From Volvariella volvacea V23 (Eukaryota > Basidiomycota > Agaricomycetes > Agaricales > Pluteaceae): a DNA stretch of 64,000 nt. Both the position numbers and the translations under genes were made by a program. The stretch is from the NCBI GenBank assembly GCA_000349905.1, contig KB722749.1, positions 301,612 to 365,611 on the forward strand, in the 5' to 3' direction. Under the pieces are notes generated by a model. It did not search any database. It had not been told where the DNA came from and saw only the letters and a program-made list of their open reading frames with translations. This document shows positions 12,097 through 23,500 of this stretch, in pieces. Numbering within the stretch: position 1 is the stretch's first letter; every line of letters starts with the position of its first letter.

Positions 12097-12953
12097 TTAT
12101 GCTTTCGCATTTTGTTTCTTTGCTTGCTGTTAAACTCACTGGCAAATTTTCCCTGCTGTTGTTATTTCGTTTTTGTATCCATAGCATGTTCATAGCAAGC
12201 CATCGCAATCGCTGCAGTCTGTTTTCATTTGCCAGTGTGGGACTGGATCGCTCTAGACTCCTTGATTGCAAGTCAAACCCCCAGACACCGGCCCTCATCG
12301 ACATCTCCGTATGTACACGCACCACACTAATCCTCCTCTGCCAAATGTCTTGTGCCTCGAGCAAGTCTGGAGCCAAAGATAGCCTTTTTGTTGGTCATCG
12401 CTGTCATCCTCCGGTCCCCCAGCCCTACTGTTACTCATGCTTTTCGCTCTCTGTCCGCTGTCCATCCTATCTTCGTGCCGTGCACCGCCTATCTTTAATG
12501 CATATGCTCAACAATGAAAAACCAGACCAGACTCGTTATGAACTTTGATGGTCTCGAAGGACCGGAATTATTCTATGAATGGCTATCTATGGGATCTATG
12601 AAAGCCTCAACGGAAGTCCGGAAGCTAGGTCAACCACAGCCCGACCAATAGTGATATGTCAGATAACGATTTGAGGGTGATGCTTACCTAGCCCTTCCGG
12701 TCAGTGTGGTGACAAGTCCAGCGCCTCATCCTTTTCGGGCACCTTTGGCCTAGGGTAGAGTGAGGCATTCATCTAAAAAATTAGTTGCGAATTTACGCCG
12801 TCCGCTTGGTTTAGTACAGCGTCGGCCAAGACCCATTTCAGTTGGGCTTAAATACCCCCCACACCTAATCGTCTGCTCTCCCCATCCACTGCACTCAAAC
12901 CTAACCTCACGTAGAACTCTTCTTCTCCTCTGAGCAGCACACTACTTTTGCTG
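12097..12953. other. Intergenic region upstream of D-lactate dehydrogenase
   Basis: A plus-strand frame of about 150 codons (12099-12548) follows the upstream stop but has no family resemblance and is probably 3'UTR. A TTAAATA-like AT box lies near 12850 in the presumed promoter. Nothing else recognised. Confidence 0.5.
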
Positions 12954-13076
12954 GTAAGTGCCAAGTGTCCTTCGACATCATCAAACATCTAGCTCACTGA
13001 TCGACTGGTCCCGACCCGCAGACTATACAATTCAAACTATAAACTTCCCCCCTGATCGCGCTAATCGCCTATACAG
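12954..13076 (+). other. Predicted 5'UTR intron of the D-lactate dehydrogenase gene
   Basis: A strong donor (CTG|GTAAGTG) at 12954 pairs with an acceptor (CTATACAG) ending at 13076, one base before the ATG. 123 nt. Inferred from splice signals only. Confidence 0.55.
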
Positions 13077-13077
13077 T

Positions 13078-14388
13078 ATGAAGGTTGCAGTATTTGGTAC
13101 GAGAAAGGTGGGAATTTCCATCACGTTTGCTATGCCCCCAAACGCTGATCTCCCCTAATGCAACGGACTCTGTGTTACCCATCACAATTCATCCCGTGAT
13201 ATCACCTCCACTCATCATACTGAAATATGAATTCATTGTGTTCAACGAATATCCTGTCATCAGTACGACCAAAACTCGTTGAACGATGCCAACGTTCCCG
13301 ACCTCGGTATTCACTTCACGTTTATCGAGCCCCGGCTGGACAAGAGGACCGCGCTACTCGCTGACGGCCACGATGCTGTCTGTATCTTCGTCAACGACCA
13401 CTGCGACGCTGAAGTCATCGAACTTCTTGCCCAACGCGGAGTCGTAAGTATCGTCCCTCTTTCTCGAATCCTCACTCAGGCATTCTCCCAGAAATACATC
13501 GCTCTTCGCTGTGCTGGTTTCAACAACGTCGATCTCGCTGCCGCCGCCAAATTTGGTCTCAAAGTCGCCCGCGTCCCTGCCTACTCCCCTGAAGCAGTCG
13601 CCGAATTCGCAGTCGGCATGGTCCTCACCGTTGTCCGCAAATACCACAAGGCCTATAACCGTGTCCGCGAAGGCAACTTCCTTCTCGACGGGCTCCTCGG
13701 ATTCAACCTGTATGGCAAAACTGTTGGCATCATCGGTACTGGCAAAATCGGTTTGCTTACCGGAAAGATCTTGTCGAGAGGGTTCGATTGTAAAGTTGTT
13801 GCATACGACTTGTATCCCAATCCTGCTGCGGGGGAGTATGGGATCCAATACGTGGATAAATTGGAGGACTTGCTGAGCCAGTCAGATATTATATCGTTGC
13901 ATTGCCCCCTGAACGAGAGCACCAACCACATGATTAATGACATCACGCTGGCTCAGATGAAAAAGGGAGTGGTGCTAGTAAATACTTCGAGAGGAGGGTT
14001 AATTGATACAGAAGCTTTAATTAGGTGAGTCCCTTCCTATTACCTTTAAGCGGTACATTTTTTTGACACTATCCTAGAGCCCTCAAGACTGGCCACATTG
14101 GTGCCGTGGGTTTAGATGTATACGAGAAGGAATCTGCATACTTCTTCATCGATTCAAGTGCAAAGATTATTCATGACGATAACTTTGCGCGCTTACTCTC
14201 ATTCTACAACGTCTACATGACGTACGTGGTTCTTTCCCTCCTGGTTATCAACGTTCTGTTGACGTATTCTCATTAGCGGTCATCAAGCTTTCCTCACACG
14301 GGAGGCATTGAGAAATATTGCCGAAACGACCATCGGTAACCTCAAGGACTTTGAAACGACTGGAACCTCCAAGCACATCGTCCAATAA
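13078..14388 (+). CDS. D-lactate dehydrogenase (LdhA-type D-isomer-specific 2-hydroxyacid dehydrogenase)
   Basis: Five exons (13078-13107, 13264-13443, 13492-14024, 14078-14221, 14277-14388) give 332 aa, the normal LdhA length. The NAD-binding Rossmann motif is GKTVGIIGTGKIG. The catalytic Arg lies in VLVNTSRGGLIDTEAL, the Glu in GLDVYEKES and the His in MTGHQAFLT. Substrate-domain blocks are LRCAGFNNVDL and VPAYSPEAVAEFAVGM. It reduces pyruvate to D-lactate, or related 2-keto acids, with NADH in the cytosol. The 48-nt intron at 13444-13491 is a multiple of three and free of stops; family alignment (VKYIALRCAGFNN) shows it should be removed. Bacterial-style LdhA enzymes in fungi are often considered laterally acquired; multiple introns argue for long residence. 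Confidence 0.94.
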
Positions 14389-14853
14389 TGTCTGACCCAT
14401 CTCACGAGCAATTTCAGTGTTGACTTTGTATATACCAAGATCTTACATACCCTAGTCTACATTTCCTTCTGTTCTCTGGGTGCATTGTGCAGATCGGAGT
14501 GGGGTTTCAATACGCAATTCAGGTTAAAGTAATCAAACATAAGCTTGCTAGAATGTAACAATACTACTCGTGCCCTGCTCACCGCCATGCGCGCATCACC
14601 ACATATGCAATCCTAATTGGAAGCCAGGGTGACTGACCAAGTATATTCAGGTCAAATTGCGCCAACTACAGGAAATTGTATGCATATTTAGGTTAAATTG
14701 TTACAGAGAATTAATCAGCCGAGGAAGATAAGTAATCGATGTGGAAGTAATCTGACGAGCCACACCAGAATTTTGACATAAAATCTTCGTCAATCAAAGG
14801 AAAGGGCAAAAGGCAAAAGATGGTCCCAACGCAAGGCTATAGGAAAGAAATAC
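14389..14853. other. Convergent intergenic region D-LDH / RRM gene
   Basis: 465 nt of 3' flanks. Several short imperfect repeats of AGGTTAAA / GGTCAAATTG around 14520-14700. No gene recognised. Confidence 0.5.
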
Positions 14854-15939
14854 TTAGTGATCGTATGGAGGGGTAGCTGCACGGTCGCGCTCCCTATCCC
14901 TACCCCTATCATGTTCACGATCGCGTTCACGGTCTCGCTCGCGCTCGCGATCTCTTTCACGGTCACGATCGCGGTCGTCCTTCTTGTCATCCAAGGGTGG
15001 TGGGGTTCTGGCTCTATCGTCTCTCCTTCTATCCGGGCTGGGACTACGCCTTCTGTCAGGGGTCCTGCTTCTCCTTCTCCTTTCGCGGTCACGGTCCCTG
15101 TCAAGTTCACGGTCTCTATCGCGGTCGTCGCGCTCGGGGCGGCGGCGAGGGCTGCGGGAACGGTCACGGCTGGAACGATGAGGAGGGGATCGCCTGTCGT
15201 AGCGCCAAACAGAGGAAGGTGGGTTCTTCGCCCACTGTAGAACAATGTCAAGGCCCCCTCAGCGCCCACAATGACAAAGTTGACCTACCTGAATGCTCAG
15301 CCGAGAGCCTTCAAAATACCTTCCATGCCTAGCAACAGGGCGGGTGAGCTGGGTCCCATTAGTTGTCAAAGGACCTACATGTCGTAGTAGGCATCTTCGG
15401 CGTCGCGTTGGCTGCGGAACTCCACAAAAGCGTAACTGCGGTGTGCGAGGACATTCGTTGAGCGATCGAGATTCTTTTGAGGGTGAAATCGAATAATATA
15501 TCGCGGCAACAATAGTCTCGACGATGTTCGCGCGGAACGTGTGTCATGTGTAGCATACTGTCGACAGGCGCGCTCTCAAGAAGAAATTGTCGCGTCGAAC
15601 ACAAGGTACAGCAGATGTTGATTGAAACGCAAAAATCACGTTCGACGACTCTCGACGATTCGATTTTTCCATTCGACTTCGACGACGACTACGGGGGGGA
15701 AGGACGCCGAAAATGTTGGAGATAGTCTACTTACGGGTTGGAGCTGGCATGGGGGTTGCGAGGAGCTGGGACATCGCAACGGACTAACGGGCCAAATCTA
15801 GGCAACGATGAAAGCAATAATCATCAATGCACGGTCAGGTTGGAAGAAGAGTGTCAGGGACCTACCGTTCGAATTCGTACGCCAGATCTCTGGCGCGGGT
15901 TGCAGGGTGAAAGCCGCTCACGAAGAGAATGCGAGGCAT
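14854..15939 (-). CDS. RRM protein with RS/RD-rich tail (SR-like splicing factor)
   Basis: Five exons (15939-15866, 15797-15735, 15435-15379, 15328-15289, 15234-14854) join in phase to 204 aa. One RRM occupies residues 1-~75. RNP2 is RILFVSGF at the extreme N-terminus, RNP1 is NPYAFVEF, and the last strand reads YFEGSRLSIQWAKNPPSS. The rest is an Arg-rich tail of SRDRSRSPRRRP, then DRDRELDRDRDRERRRRS and long RE/RD repeats, ending AATPPYDH. The architecture (N-terminal RRM plus RS/RD domain) is that of SR and SR-like pre-mRNA splicing factors in the nucleus; I cannot assign an ortholog. Intron 2 is 299 nt against about 50 nt for its neighbours. The bidirectional promoter toward the PPR gene is about 258 nt. 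Confidence 0.85.
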
Positions 15940-16197
15940 TTTCAGCGGAGAGGGGTTGGACTTGCTCGCCGTTCGGGGTAAAGAGTTGAAACCCAGAATC
16001 CCCCTCAAAAATATCGGTTTGCATTTGTTTGCATTTGGTGGCGCAATCCTCAAATTTCGGCAAAGACCATCCTCGTTCTCCGTTTGTCAACCCACGCGTT
16101 CTTGACCTTGACTCCGGTGAGCTCCTTTGAGCCTTTGACACCACAGCGGACATCATTGACGACGCACTCTTGGCTCAGATGCGTGGCTGCTTGTCGC

Positions 16198-18732
16198 ATG
16201 CGTAATATCTTCATTCGCTTGGCAAGAGCAGTTGCGTCCCTCCGACCATATTCAACTGGTATTCAAGCTCAATTCGGAATTCCTTCCAGACCCATAAAGA
16301 CGTCCAAATATGTCCAACGCTTCCAAGAGAAGTCAAAGGATCCACTGTGGCCTCTATTAGAGCTGTTGCACACACCAGAACGAGATGACGGTCATACGCT
16401 GGCCTCTACTCTCAGCGACCACGGTTTTCAGGCCGAGGAATGCGAACAGTGGCAGGATATTGTTCGTCAACCAGACATTGAAAGCGCCCTGGCAGCTCTG
16501 CGTGCCAAGGGCTATCTATCTAGCACAGACACTGTCAATGGCCCTCCGATACCACCTGTATGGTTGATATTCTACCTAGCTGGTTACAAGGTTCGCACAC
16601 CTCTCCACGCCACCAACTCTCTTCAAGATCTCGTATGGGGTACTATTGAGCATATCCATGAGAGTCGCCGGGCGTCGCTTCTCGTCTTCACCATGCTCCA
16701 TCTGTCCCGCTTCTGTCTGCTTGTTCCCATGAGGCGAACGGTAGACGCCTTTCTTACCACCCCTTTGTCATACCCTACTCTGCAAATCAACTTATTTCTA
16801 CAAGTGCTTGCAGAACATCCCGTACCCTCAATTGAAAATGCAGATCTGGTGGTCAAGATTCTAACAGCCATGGATTCGCGTCGCATCAAGCTGCTCTCAG
16901 CAACCTACGATTCCCTGCTCGACGACCGCTTCGTCACGTTGCAACTGACAAAATACTTGCAGGAGAAGATGACTAGGGAAGGGGTGGTACCTACCGCACA
17001 GCAATTAGAGGCTTACTTGAATGTATTTGCCAAGAATGGCGCTATCCATCACGCTTACAAGTACTATCAGGCTATTCATGCCACAAAAGCGGACAAAATA
17101 GATCATGACGACTCTTGCTCAGGGCCTGAAAACGATTGCGGCGACCCCGACGTGAACGACAAAGAGATGCGGACCCACCGCGCCACAACCCGTCTCCTGG
17201 CTGCCCAGGTCAAGCGTGCTGCGGCTTTTGAATTCCTTCTCAAGCTCACTCGCAACGAACCACCATCTCCACGGGATACGTCAAGAATCACCCCCGCTTC
17301 CTCGATCCCTACAGCTCACACCTCACTTCCTCTCCCTCTACATGAGCGTCACCGCGTCCCAGCTCTGTCTACGCCCCGGATACTCCACAAAAAAACTATC
17401 GACATATACGATTATACTGCAGCTTTAACTGTTGCTGCTCGCGACCCCAGTACAACACCTCACCAGCTAGTCAAGATCTTCAGGCGCTCGCACAAAGGTG
17501 CATTAGGAATCTTGCTCAAACCAACCATCGTGACATATACTGTCTTTTTAAGAGGGCTCTACGCAAGGAAGAGCTTTAAGCTGGCGGAGAAGTATTGGAG
17601 AAAATTGAGAGGGATTGAACGAAGGCAGCGAGGGCACGGTGGTAAGCTCAGGATGGATAGAGAGGCATTGGCCATTGGTCTACAAATCTTGACGAGAACC
17701 GAAAACCCGCATGAGGCCTTCCACACTCTAGAGCTATACACCAGACCTGAACCGCAGGAAGATACCGAGCAACTGCGAGATTATCGACCCATTAAATTGT
17801 CACCCGTCTCAATGAACGACTTTTTCGTATCCCTCAATCGGATTTCACGCCCTGACATCGTCTTTAAACTATGGGATCACATGACCCCGCTATTCAACGT
17901 TGCTCCTGACTCGCGGACTTTCTGCATACTCCTTCAATCCGTTCGTCTGGCTGTGAAGCTAGATGACACCCTCGCTGGAGCCATGGCCCAGCTCGCTCTC
18001 AAGAATCCCTTTCGTAGAGTGCCTAAACCACCAGAAACCAGAGAAGAAAGGATACATGCAATTCAAGAGGTCGTTGGGTCATTCGAAGGGGGTTTGAGGG
18101 TGTATCAGAATGGTATCTGGAACGATCAAACACCCTTTGAAGTGGCGCGGAGAATTTTCTTACAGGTCGTTTGGGGGGTATGTCCACCTAACCAGTTGGA
18201 TGAGCTCTACTCTGTGCTGGAGCTACCACCCGCGAGAGCGATCCGTGAAACAGCTGATGCTGATCCAATGACGAGTCTCGGCATCCCTCATCATTTACTC
18301 AAACCCTTACCAGCCAAGTTTGACCTTCCCCCTGATCTCCTAGATCCGAAGGGGAAACCTTGGTACCCGAACGTCCTTCTCACAGACTCGATATGTTTCA
18401 ACTATCTAATGTTACTTGGCGTTTGCGAGCGAGCTATAGAGATACCTTACGTCTTGGGTTGGATGAAGGTATTGGGTATTGAACCCTCCAGGTCAACGCT
18501 TGCACTTGCATTGGTATTATGGGCCGAAGTCAGCGTGCTACCCCCTCTCATGGAGTCTTGGCAGCAGAGGCAACAAAGGAGTTCTGGCGTGGACCTACCG
18601 GTAGGAGAGTATGAGAAATTAATGGTTTGGATTGGAGACTGGCTTGGCAAGGATAAAATACCAACGGACGATGTGCTGGTCAAGTGGGTTACGATCCTCA
18701 ACAAGATACGGAAAAGAGACGATGAGTTATGA
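16198..18732 (+). CDS. Mitochondrial pentatricopeptide-repeat-like protein
   Basis: A single uninterrupted frame of 844 aa. The first in-frame ATG at 16198 gives MRNIFIRLARAVASLRPYST, a classic Arg-rich, acid-free presequence, so translation upstream of it is probably not used. The body is helical with PPR-like units, for example TAQQLEAYLNVFAKNGAIHH, TIVTYTVFLRGLYARKSFKL and DSRTFCILLQSVRLAV. Fungal PPR proteins of this size (Pet309, Cbp1, Dmr1 classes) stabilise or activate translation of mitochondrial mRNAs; I cannot say which transcript. Absence of introns in 2.5 kb is unusual among its neighbours. It could equally be a diverged helical-repeat protein not formally scored as PPR. Confidence 0.75.
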   Translation: MRNIFIRLARAVASLRPYSTGIQAQFGIPSRPIKTSKYVQRFQEKSKDPLWPLLELLHTPERDDGHTLASTLSDHGFQAEECEQWQDIVRQPDIESALAALRAKGYLSSTDTVNGPPIPPVWLIFYLAGYKVRTPLHATNSLQDLVWGTIEHIHESRRASLLVFTMLHLSRFCLLVPMRRTVDAFLTTPLSYPTLQINLFLQVLAEHPVPSIENADLVVKILTAMDSRRIKLLSATYDSLLDDRFVTLQLTKYLQEKMTREGVVPTAQQLEAYLNVFAKNGAIHHAYKYYQAIHATKADKIDHDDSCSGPENDCGDPDVNDKEMRTHRATTRLLAAQVKRAAAFEFLLKLTRNEPPSPRDTSRITPASSIPTAHTSLPLPLHERHRVPALSTPRILHKKTIDIYDYTAALTVAARDPSTTPHQLVKIFRRSHKGALGILLKPTIVTYTVFLRGLYARKSFKLAEKYWRKLRGIERRQRGHGGKLRMDREALAIGLQILTRTENPHEAFHTLELYTRPEPQEDTEQLRDYRPIKLSPVSMNDFFVSLNRISRPDIVFKLWDHMTPLFNVAPDSRTFCILLQSVRLAVKLDDTLAGAMAQLALKNPFRRVPKPPETREERIHAIQEVVGSFEGGLRVYQNGIWNDQTPFEVARRIFLQVVWGVCPPNQLDELYSVLELPPARAIRETADADPMTSLGIPHHLLKPLPAKFDLPPDLLDPKGKPWYPNVLLTDSICFNYLMLLGVCERAIEIPYVLGWMKVLGIEPSRSTLALALVLWAEVSVLPPLMESWQQRQQRSSGVDLPVGEYEKLMVWIGDWLGKDKIPTDDVLVKWVTILNKIRKRDDEL

Positions 18733-20178
18733 GATAATACCTTACAACTCGACTCGAACGCAACGCAACCGCTGCCATGGGCGATCGATGACGTGTGCCC
18801 CCCGTTTACCTACATCTAGACTCTGCACCTACCTCCTGGCCCCTTCGTCTCATTCATTTATTCGAAGTCAAATATGCAAGCTAAGGGGTTGCGTTGATGA
18901 CGAATGCCTTTTGGAGTTTAGACGTTTACATATAATAGTAGGTTATTTGAACTTGAAGCCTTTGCTTTACGTTTATGTATTCCTATTCTCCGTATTGGAG
19001 TCAGGCTAGCGATATGCGCTAAGTAACTAGTAGACTGGTAGTTTCGCCTCGTGAGTTGTCGTTCGGTCTTATAGTGAGCGCGTGAGATTGAGCAGGCTGA
19101 TTTCTTTCGCGTTGAACACATCGTAATGAAGCCCCAGTAATTAATGTAGTGCACACAGAAGCAGTGCTACATTTGTTACCCTACTAGCTCCGCGAATCAG
19201 TTATGTCTCTAACTCTGCCTTTAAGTCCACTGATTAGGGCATCTCCATTATTCCATTGCTTTCCATAGCGTTCTACTTCTCTCTGCAACGAGAAATCCCC
19301 AAGAGCTTCGGTGCCCTTAATTCCTGCGCAATCGCATGGCTCAAGGTATACTTGGTCTGTGCTGAGCCGATTGTGCGCCTTCCTACCCTTGCTTCTGGAT
19401 GCATACTCCACCGATATTAAAATTATTGTGCATGCGCAGCTTCACCTTGGCCAATGGAATAAAAACTGCATGTCCAGACTCATTGTCGACAGGGACGGGA
19501 TCATATCTGAGCCCCTGACTCTTTTCCTCCCGCCTGTCGCATGAAGGACGTGATTGTGGGCTCTTCCTTCCTATCCCTATTTTCGGCTCCTTCATTTGAC
19601 AGCTTCGTCTTATTCGCCACTCCTTAAGAACCTAACTGCTTCTTTGAATGGGTATTGTCATGGCGGCCCTGGATGGGGACGCATGACGATGCACACAATG
19701 ATACTTTCATTCATGTTGTCGCCCGTGTTGCTTCTTGATTCCTTGTATAGGAAGCCTCGATTCAATCCACCCCTTAGATGTCCACTTCTCTGGGGCCAGT
19801 AAGGGCCAAGTACTTGAGGCAAACCGGTTGGACTGAGTCAATGCAATAGCTTCGAGGTCCGGACGAAATTGCAACAGCGCATGCAGGTCTGTGGGGCGTT
19901 CCCCACGCAGAGAGGTGCGAACGTCGTGCGCGACTCTGAAATCTATTACTTATTGGATTCAGGGATCAGATCTTTCTGGATATCACGATTCGTGCATCGG
20001 GTCACCACGAGGGATGCGCATAAAGGACGACTTCTGCAAGTACAATGCTCGTTCTCGACAAGTCTCACTCAATCACCACGGTATTAATCAATGAGTTGCC
20101 CTTGCGTAGTGTCTGTTGATATCGTCCTATTAAATCACCAACACACCATCTCTAAGGATTCGGCTTCGTTCGTGATTA
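18733..20178. other. Gene-poor stretch downstream of the PPR gene
   Basis: 3' flank of the PPR gene, then sequence with only short overlapping frames (for example 19311-19544, 19869-20094). None shows family resemblance or consistent splicing. No tandem repeat, terminal inverted repeat or tRNA-like box seen. Confidence 0.45.
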
Positions 20179-20566
20179 GCATATCAAGCTCCCCCAGGAA
20201 TCTCGAGCCGAACCGGCAGGGATATCTAGCCTTAACCACGTTTCCATTATAGATGTATTATGCAGTGGGGCGAATGAATTCGGTGTATAGGCTACCATCG
20301 GATTCATCGGAACAGAATTATCGCAACTCTTCTACCTACTAGGCACATCTCTTCAAGACCCGATCGCAGGCTCGGACAGCAGCATAAGCTACGAGCAAAC
20401 CGGAGTTACTCTCACTTCCGCAAATTACCTTGGAGCAGTGACCCAGTTTCTATTGGATTTTGTCAGAAGTAACGGAGCTGAAGCCGGATCCTATGTATCC
20501 GGGCTTACAACCTATACTACAGATCCTCCGATCAGCAAACCCAGAGAGGCAATAGGCACTCATTAG
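20179..20566 (+). pseudogene. Broken protein-coding fragment, family unknown
   Basis: In one reading frame from 20179 the translation reads like a real protein (SSLNHVSIIDVLCSGANEFG, then after a TAG at 20288-20290 ATIGFIGTELSQLFYLLGT, SLQDPIAGSDSSISYEQTG, AVTQFLLDFVRSNGAEAGSY) and ends at a TAG at 20564-20566. About 36 codons precede the internal stop and 91 follow it. Composition and helix/loop character continue across the stop, which looks like a single nonsense change rather than an intron boundary. There is no ATG-initiated start of useful length, and I found no upstream or downstream exons. I do not recognise the family. It may be a gene remnant or the last exon of an unannotated gene with an undetected splice removing the TAG. 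Confidence 0.4.
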
Positions 20567-23500
20567 GAGGGAAATTGAAACGAAGGAGACACCTTAGGCC
20601 CAGGTATGTCATATCCCGACCTGATCCAGTAAGCAATTTATGAAGCTCCGTTAAGAGTTCAATGGACAATGGACAAGAGTATTTGATATAGTATCGTGCC
20701 TTGTTAATTGCATAGTCCTCAGAAAAAACCCGGAGTCACCGTTACTTTTATCAAAAAAAAAGTAGTTTGTCTATCAACTTCCTTCCTCGTACTGCTGAAT
20801 ACTTATTGATGCTGTGTACGTGAAGTTCAAATGAACCTAGACAGCTTTAGTTGTTGGGCGTCCTGTCACTGTTACCTGTAGATGCTTAGGAAGAAGTTCA
20901 TTTGTACATGCAGAAGACAACTCAAGGTAGTCACGACAGTGATCTTCATTCTGTAATTGCGTCATAACTGCCTCCCTCTCACATGGACTTTCTGTTTTAG
21001 GAAATGGACTGTACCCTTAACAATGCATCAAAGGGCGGAAAGCAGTAAGCAGCGGGGATAGGTGCTAGTCAACGGCATTGCGCTTCCAATCTCCATTACA
21101 TTGTCACGGCAGGTTCATGTAATACCAAGCTTAGGCAAAACAAGAAGACTGTCATCATCACAGGTGGCATCTCCTTTCTTCCTACCTCATGACAGAGTAG
21201 GGGAAATAATCATCAGTCCTCCAATATGCTGAAGTTTCTGTGCGTTAGGGCTGCACTTCCGGCCCGACATCCAGCACTATTGACAGTTTGATGAGTTCTT
21301 CGTGCTCCCCGTCTGAGGGAGAAGGATAAACAAAGGAGAGAACTTGTCTTCGTGGTGTGAAGCTCGATTGTGGCCAACGTCCTGGACCATGGTTACGCAG
21401 CTTGCCTTTCTTGGGCTCTTAAAACGAGTCGCCGTCGACTGTCCCAGAGGAGCAGTGTTGTCTATGAACGTGCGGTATGCGATCGTCTAGACTGGGTCCA
21501 ATAAACAAAAGAGGAATATTCGTGACAGGAATCAGGTGCCATCTGCCCTATTGCTGTTCGCGACATAGTAGGTAAATGTGGTAATGTTGCTGTATTAAGT
21601 CATGAGTTGTATGAGCTGTTGCGAGGCAGCAGTGTTACACCACTTCAGTCTGAGCAGCTGATCGGCTGTTACAAAACACGCTTTTCATTTGACACGGTCT
21701 AGTAGGTGCCGGTCGGTACTGATGAGAGAGGGTTAACATGACACGCCATAGGCACCCTAAGATGAGCGCTCCGTCTCAAAGTCACGAGGCATTGATCCCC
21801 TCGGTGCTTGTATATGTTAACAACGAGCTTGCCATCTAATAATTGAGAGTGAAGTTAGTGAAGAGGAGTACTATGCAAGTGTAATCACTACATACCAAAT
21901 CGGGACGGCTACAGCGTGCCCAAATGATCCGTCCTTGGCTTGACCGCATTTGGCACAATCATGGCGCGCCAACACTACTACTGCGATGACGATGTTCTCC
22001 ATTTCTCCGTCATATTGCTCAGATGAAACGTCGGCGACATTCATCACTCACGGTGAGGTCTCTCTGGGCAAGTGGGCTGAAACGTGAAAGTCTAGTACTA
22101 CTAAAAATCGGCCACAACGCGAAGACGAAATACTACCCAGCTTGGAAGCACGGGAACCCAGTACAAATGTCGCTCCCAGTCTATCAGATAGGAGAGTTGA
22201 GTGGATGCCTGGGTGCCAGTATCCTGCTGTGTAATCGCACTTATCGATCACCAGCGGCCCTCAACCGGTTGGTGGTGCTGTTGGCCTCGAATAGTGTAGC
22301 CTCGTGCATTGAGTCTAGAAACCCCGGTGTTGAGCGTAAAACTCTTAAATTGCTACACAGACGTCTTCGAATCATAACCAACCGTATCAAGTAATCGCTT
22401 TACAGAATCGTGCACCCGCAAACCATGCGAAGTACCTGCCAGAATCCCGCGTTATGACTTCACAGAGCTAAATTGCACCCGGCGCTCTGCATCGCTATCG
22501 TGACCTTGTTCCATGGGCTAAAGGCGAGGGCTAGGAATTCAATTTTATAGGAAGTTCCGCTTGACTGACTCATTGCCCAGAATCGCCTCCCGAATTGTTG
22601 ATGCTCGGTGATGATAAGTAGCAGCCCCTTCATAACAAACGCGTCAAAAATTTTATGCTGTAGGTAACGTCATTGCTAGTCGAAACACTAAGGTAATAGA
22701 CAAACGGAACCAACGTAAGGCTTGCTCATTAGCGGCAGAATCCACGTCCACAGCTTGTTCCCGCGGGCGTTGCCCAATTATGTTATTCCATTTCCACGTC
22801 TCCGCTGCGCTGAGACGCCGCGTCTGGGTTGAAGATACGCGCTTACCCTGCAATAGAAGGCCTCATCCTCTTGGTACCGGAGAAGTGTCCTAATTGGGAG
22901 TGGTTCGCATCTCAGCACATGAAGGCAGATTTGGAAGAGTACAGGACCCGCCCACACAACAGCCATCAAGTGCGCAGCATTCCGACTCAGCAGCGTGGCC
23001 TTGAGACACCCCCCGCATAACTGATCTAGTACGACCTTGCATGCATGATGAACCACTTGTGAACGATAACATGCTTCTTAACAACTCGGGTCTCACACCT
23101 TTCTCGTCGCCCTCTAACCCATGCCCTGCAATACATTGGCGTTGGTTTGTATTCCAGTCCCTCCACCGACCCTCCACCTCTCGGGGTGGCTTGATCCTCC
23201 AGGTCCGATTTTTTTTTTCGACGCCCCTTTATTTCTGATTGTAAAGAGAAAAATGGTAAGGTGATTGCCCTTTTTAGCAGGTCGCCGTCAATCCCCACGT
23301 ACGGCTGTCACAGCACCCACGGTTTACTCAATCCACATTGTGGCCACTAGTAGTATTCCAAAACTTGAACCGTGACTACCCTCAATAAAATCACTGCACG
23401 TTGTCCAGTGCCCCTCCAGATACCCCAGTCCGGTAAATCAGCACCTCCTCTTGCTTCCCCGGATTCACTGGCATTGGATTGATCCTATCTACCCTTTGGA

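Noticed and set aside
22023..22394. 123-codon plus-strand frame
   Set aside because: Arg/Leu/Ser-rich translation without family resemblance or intron structure.
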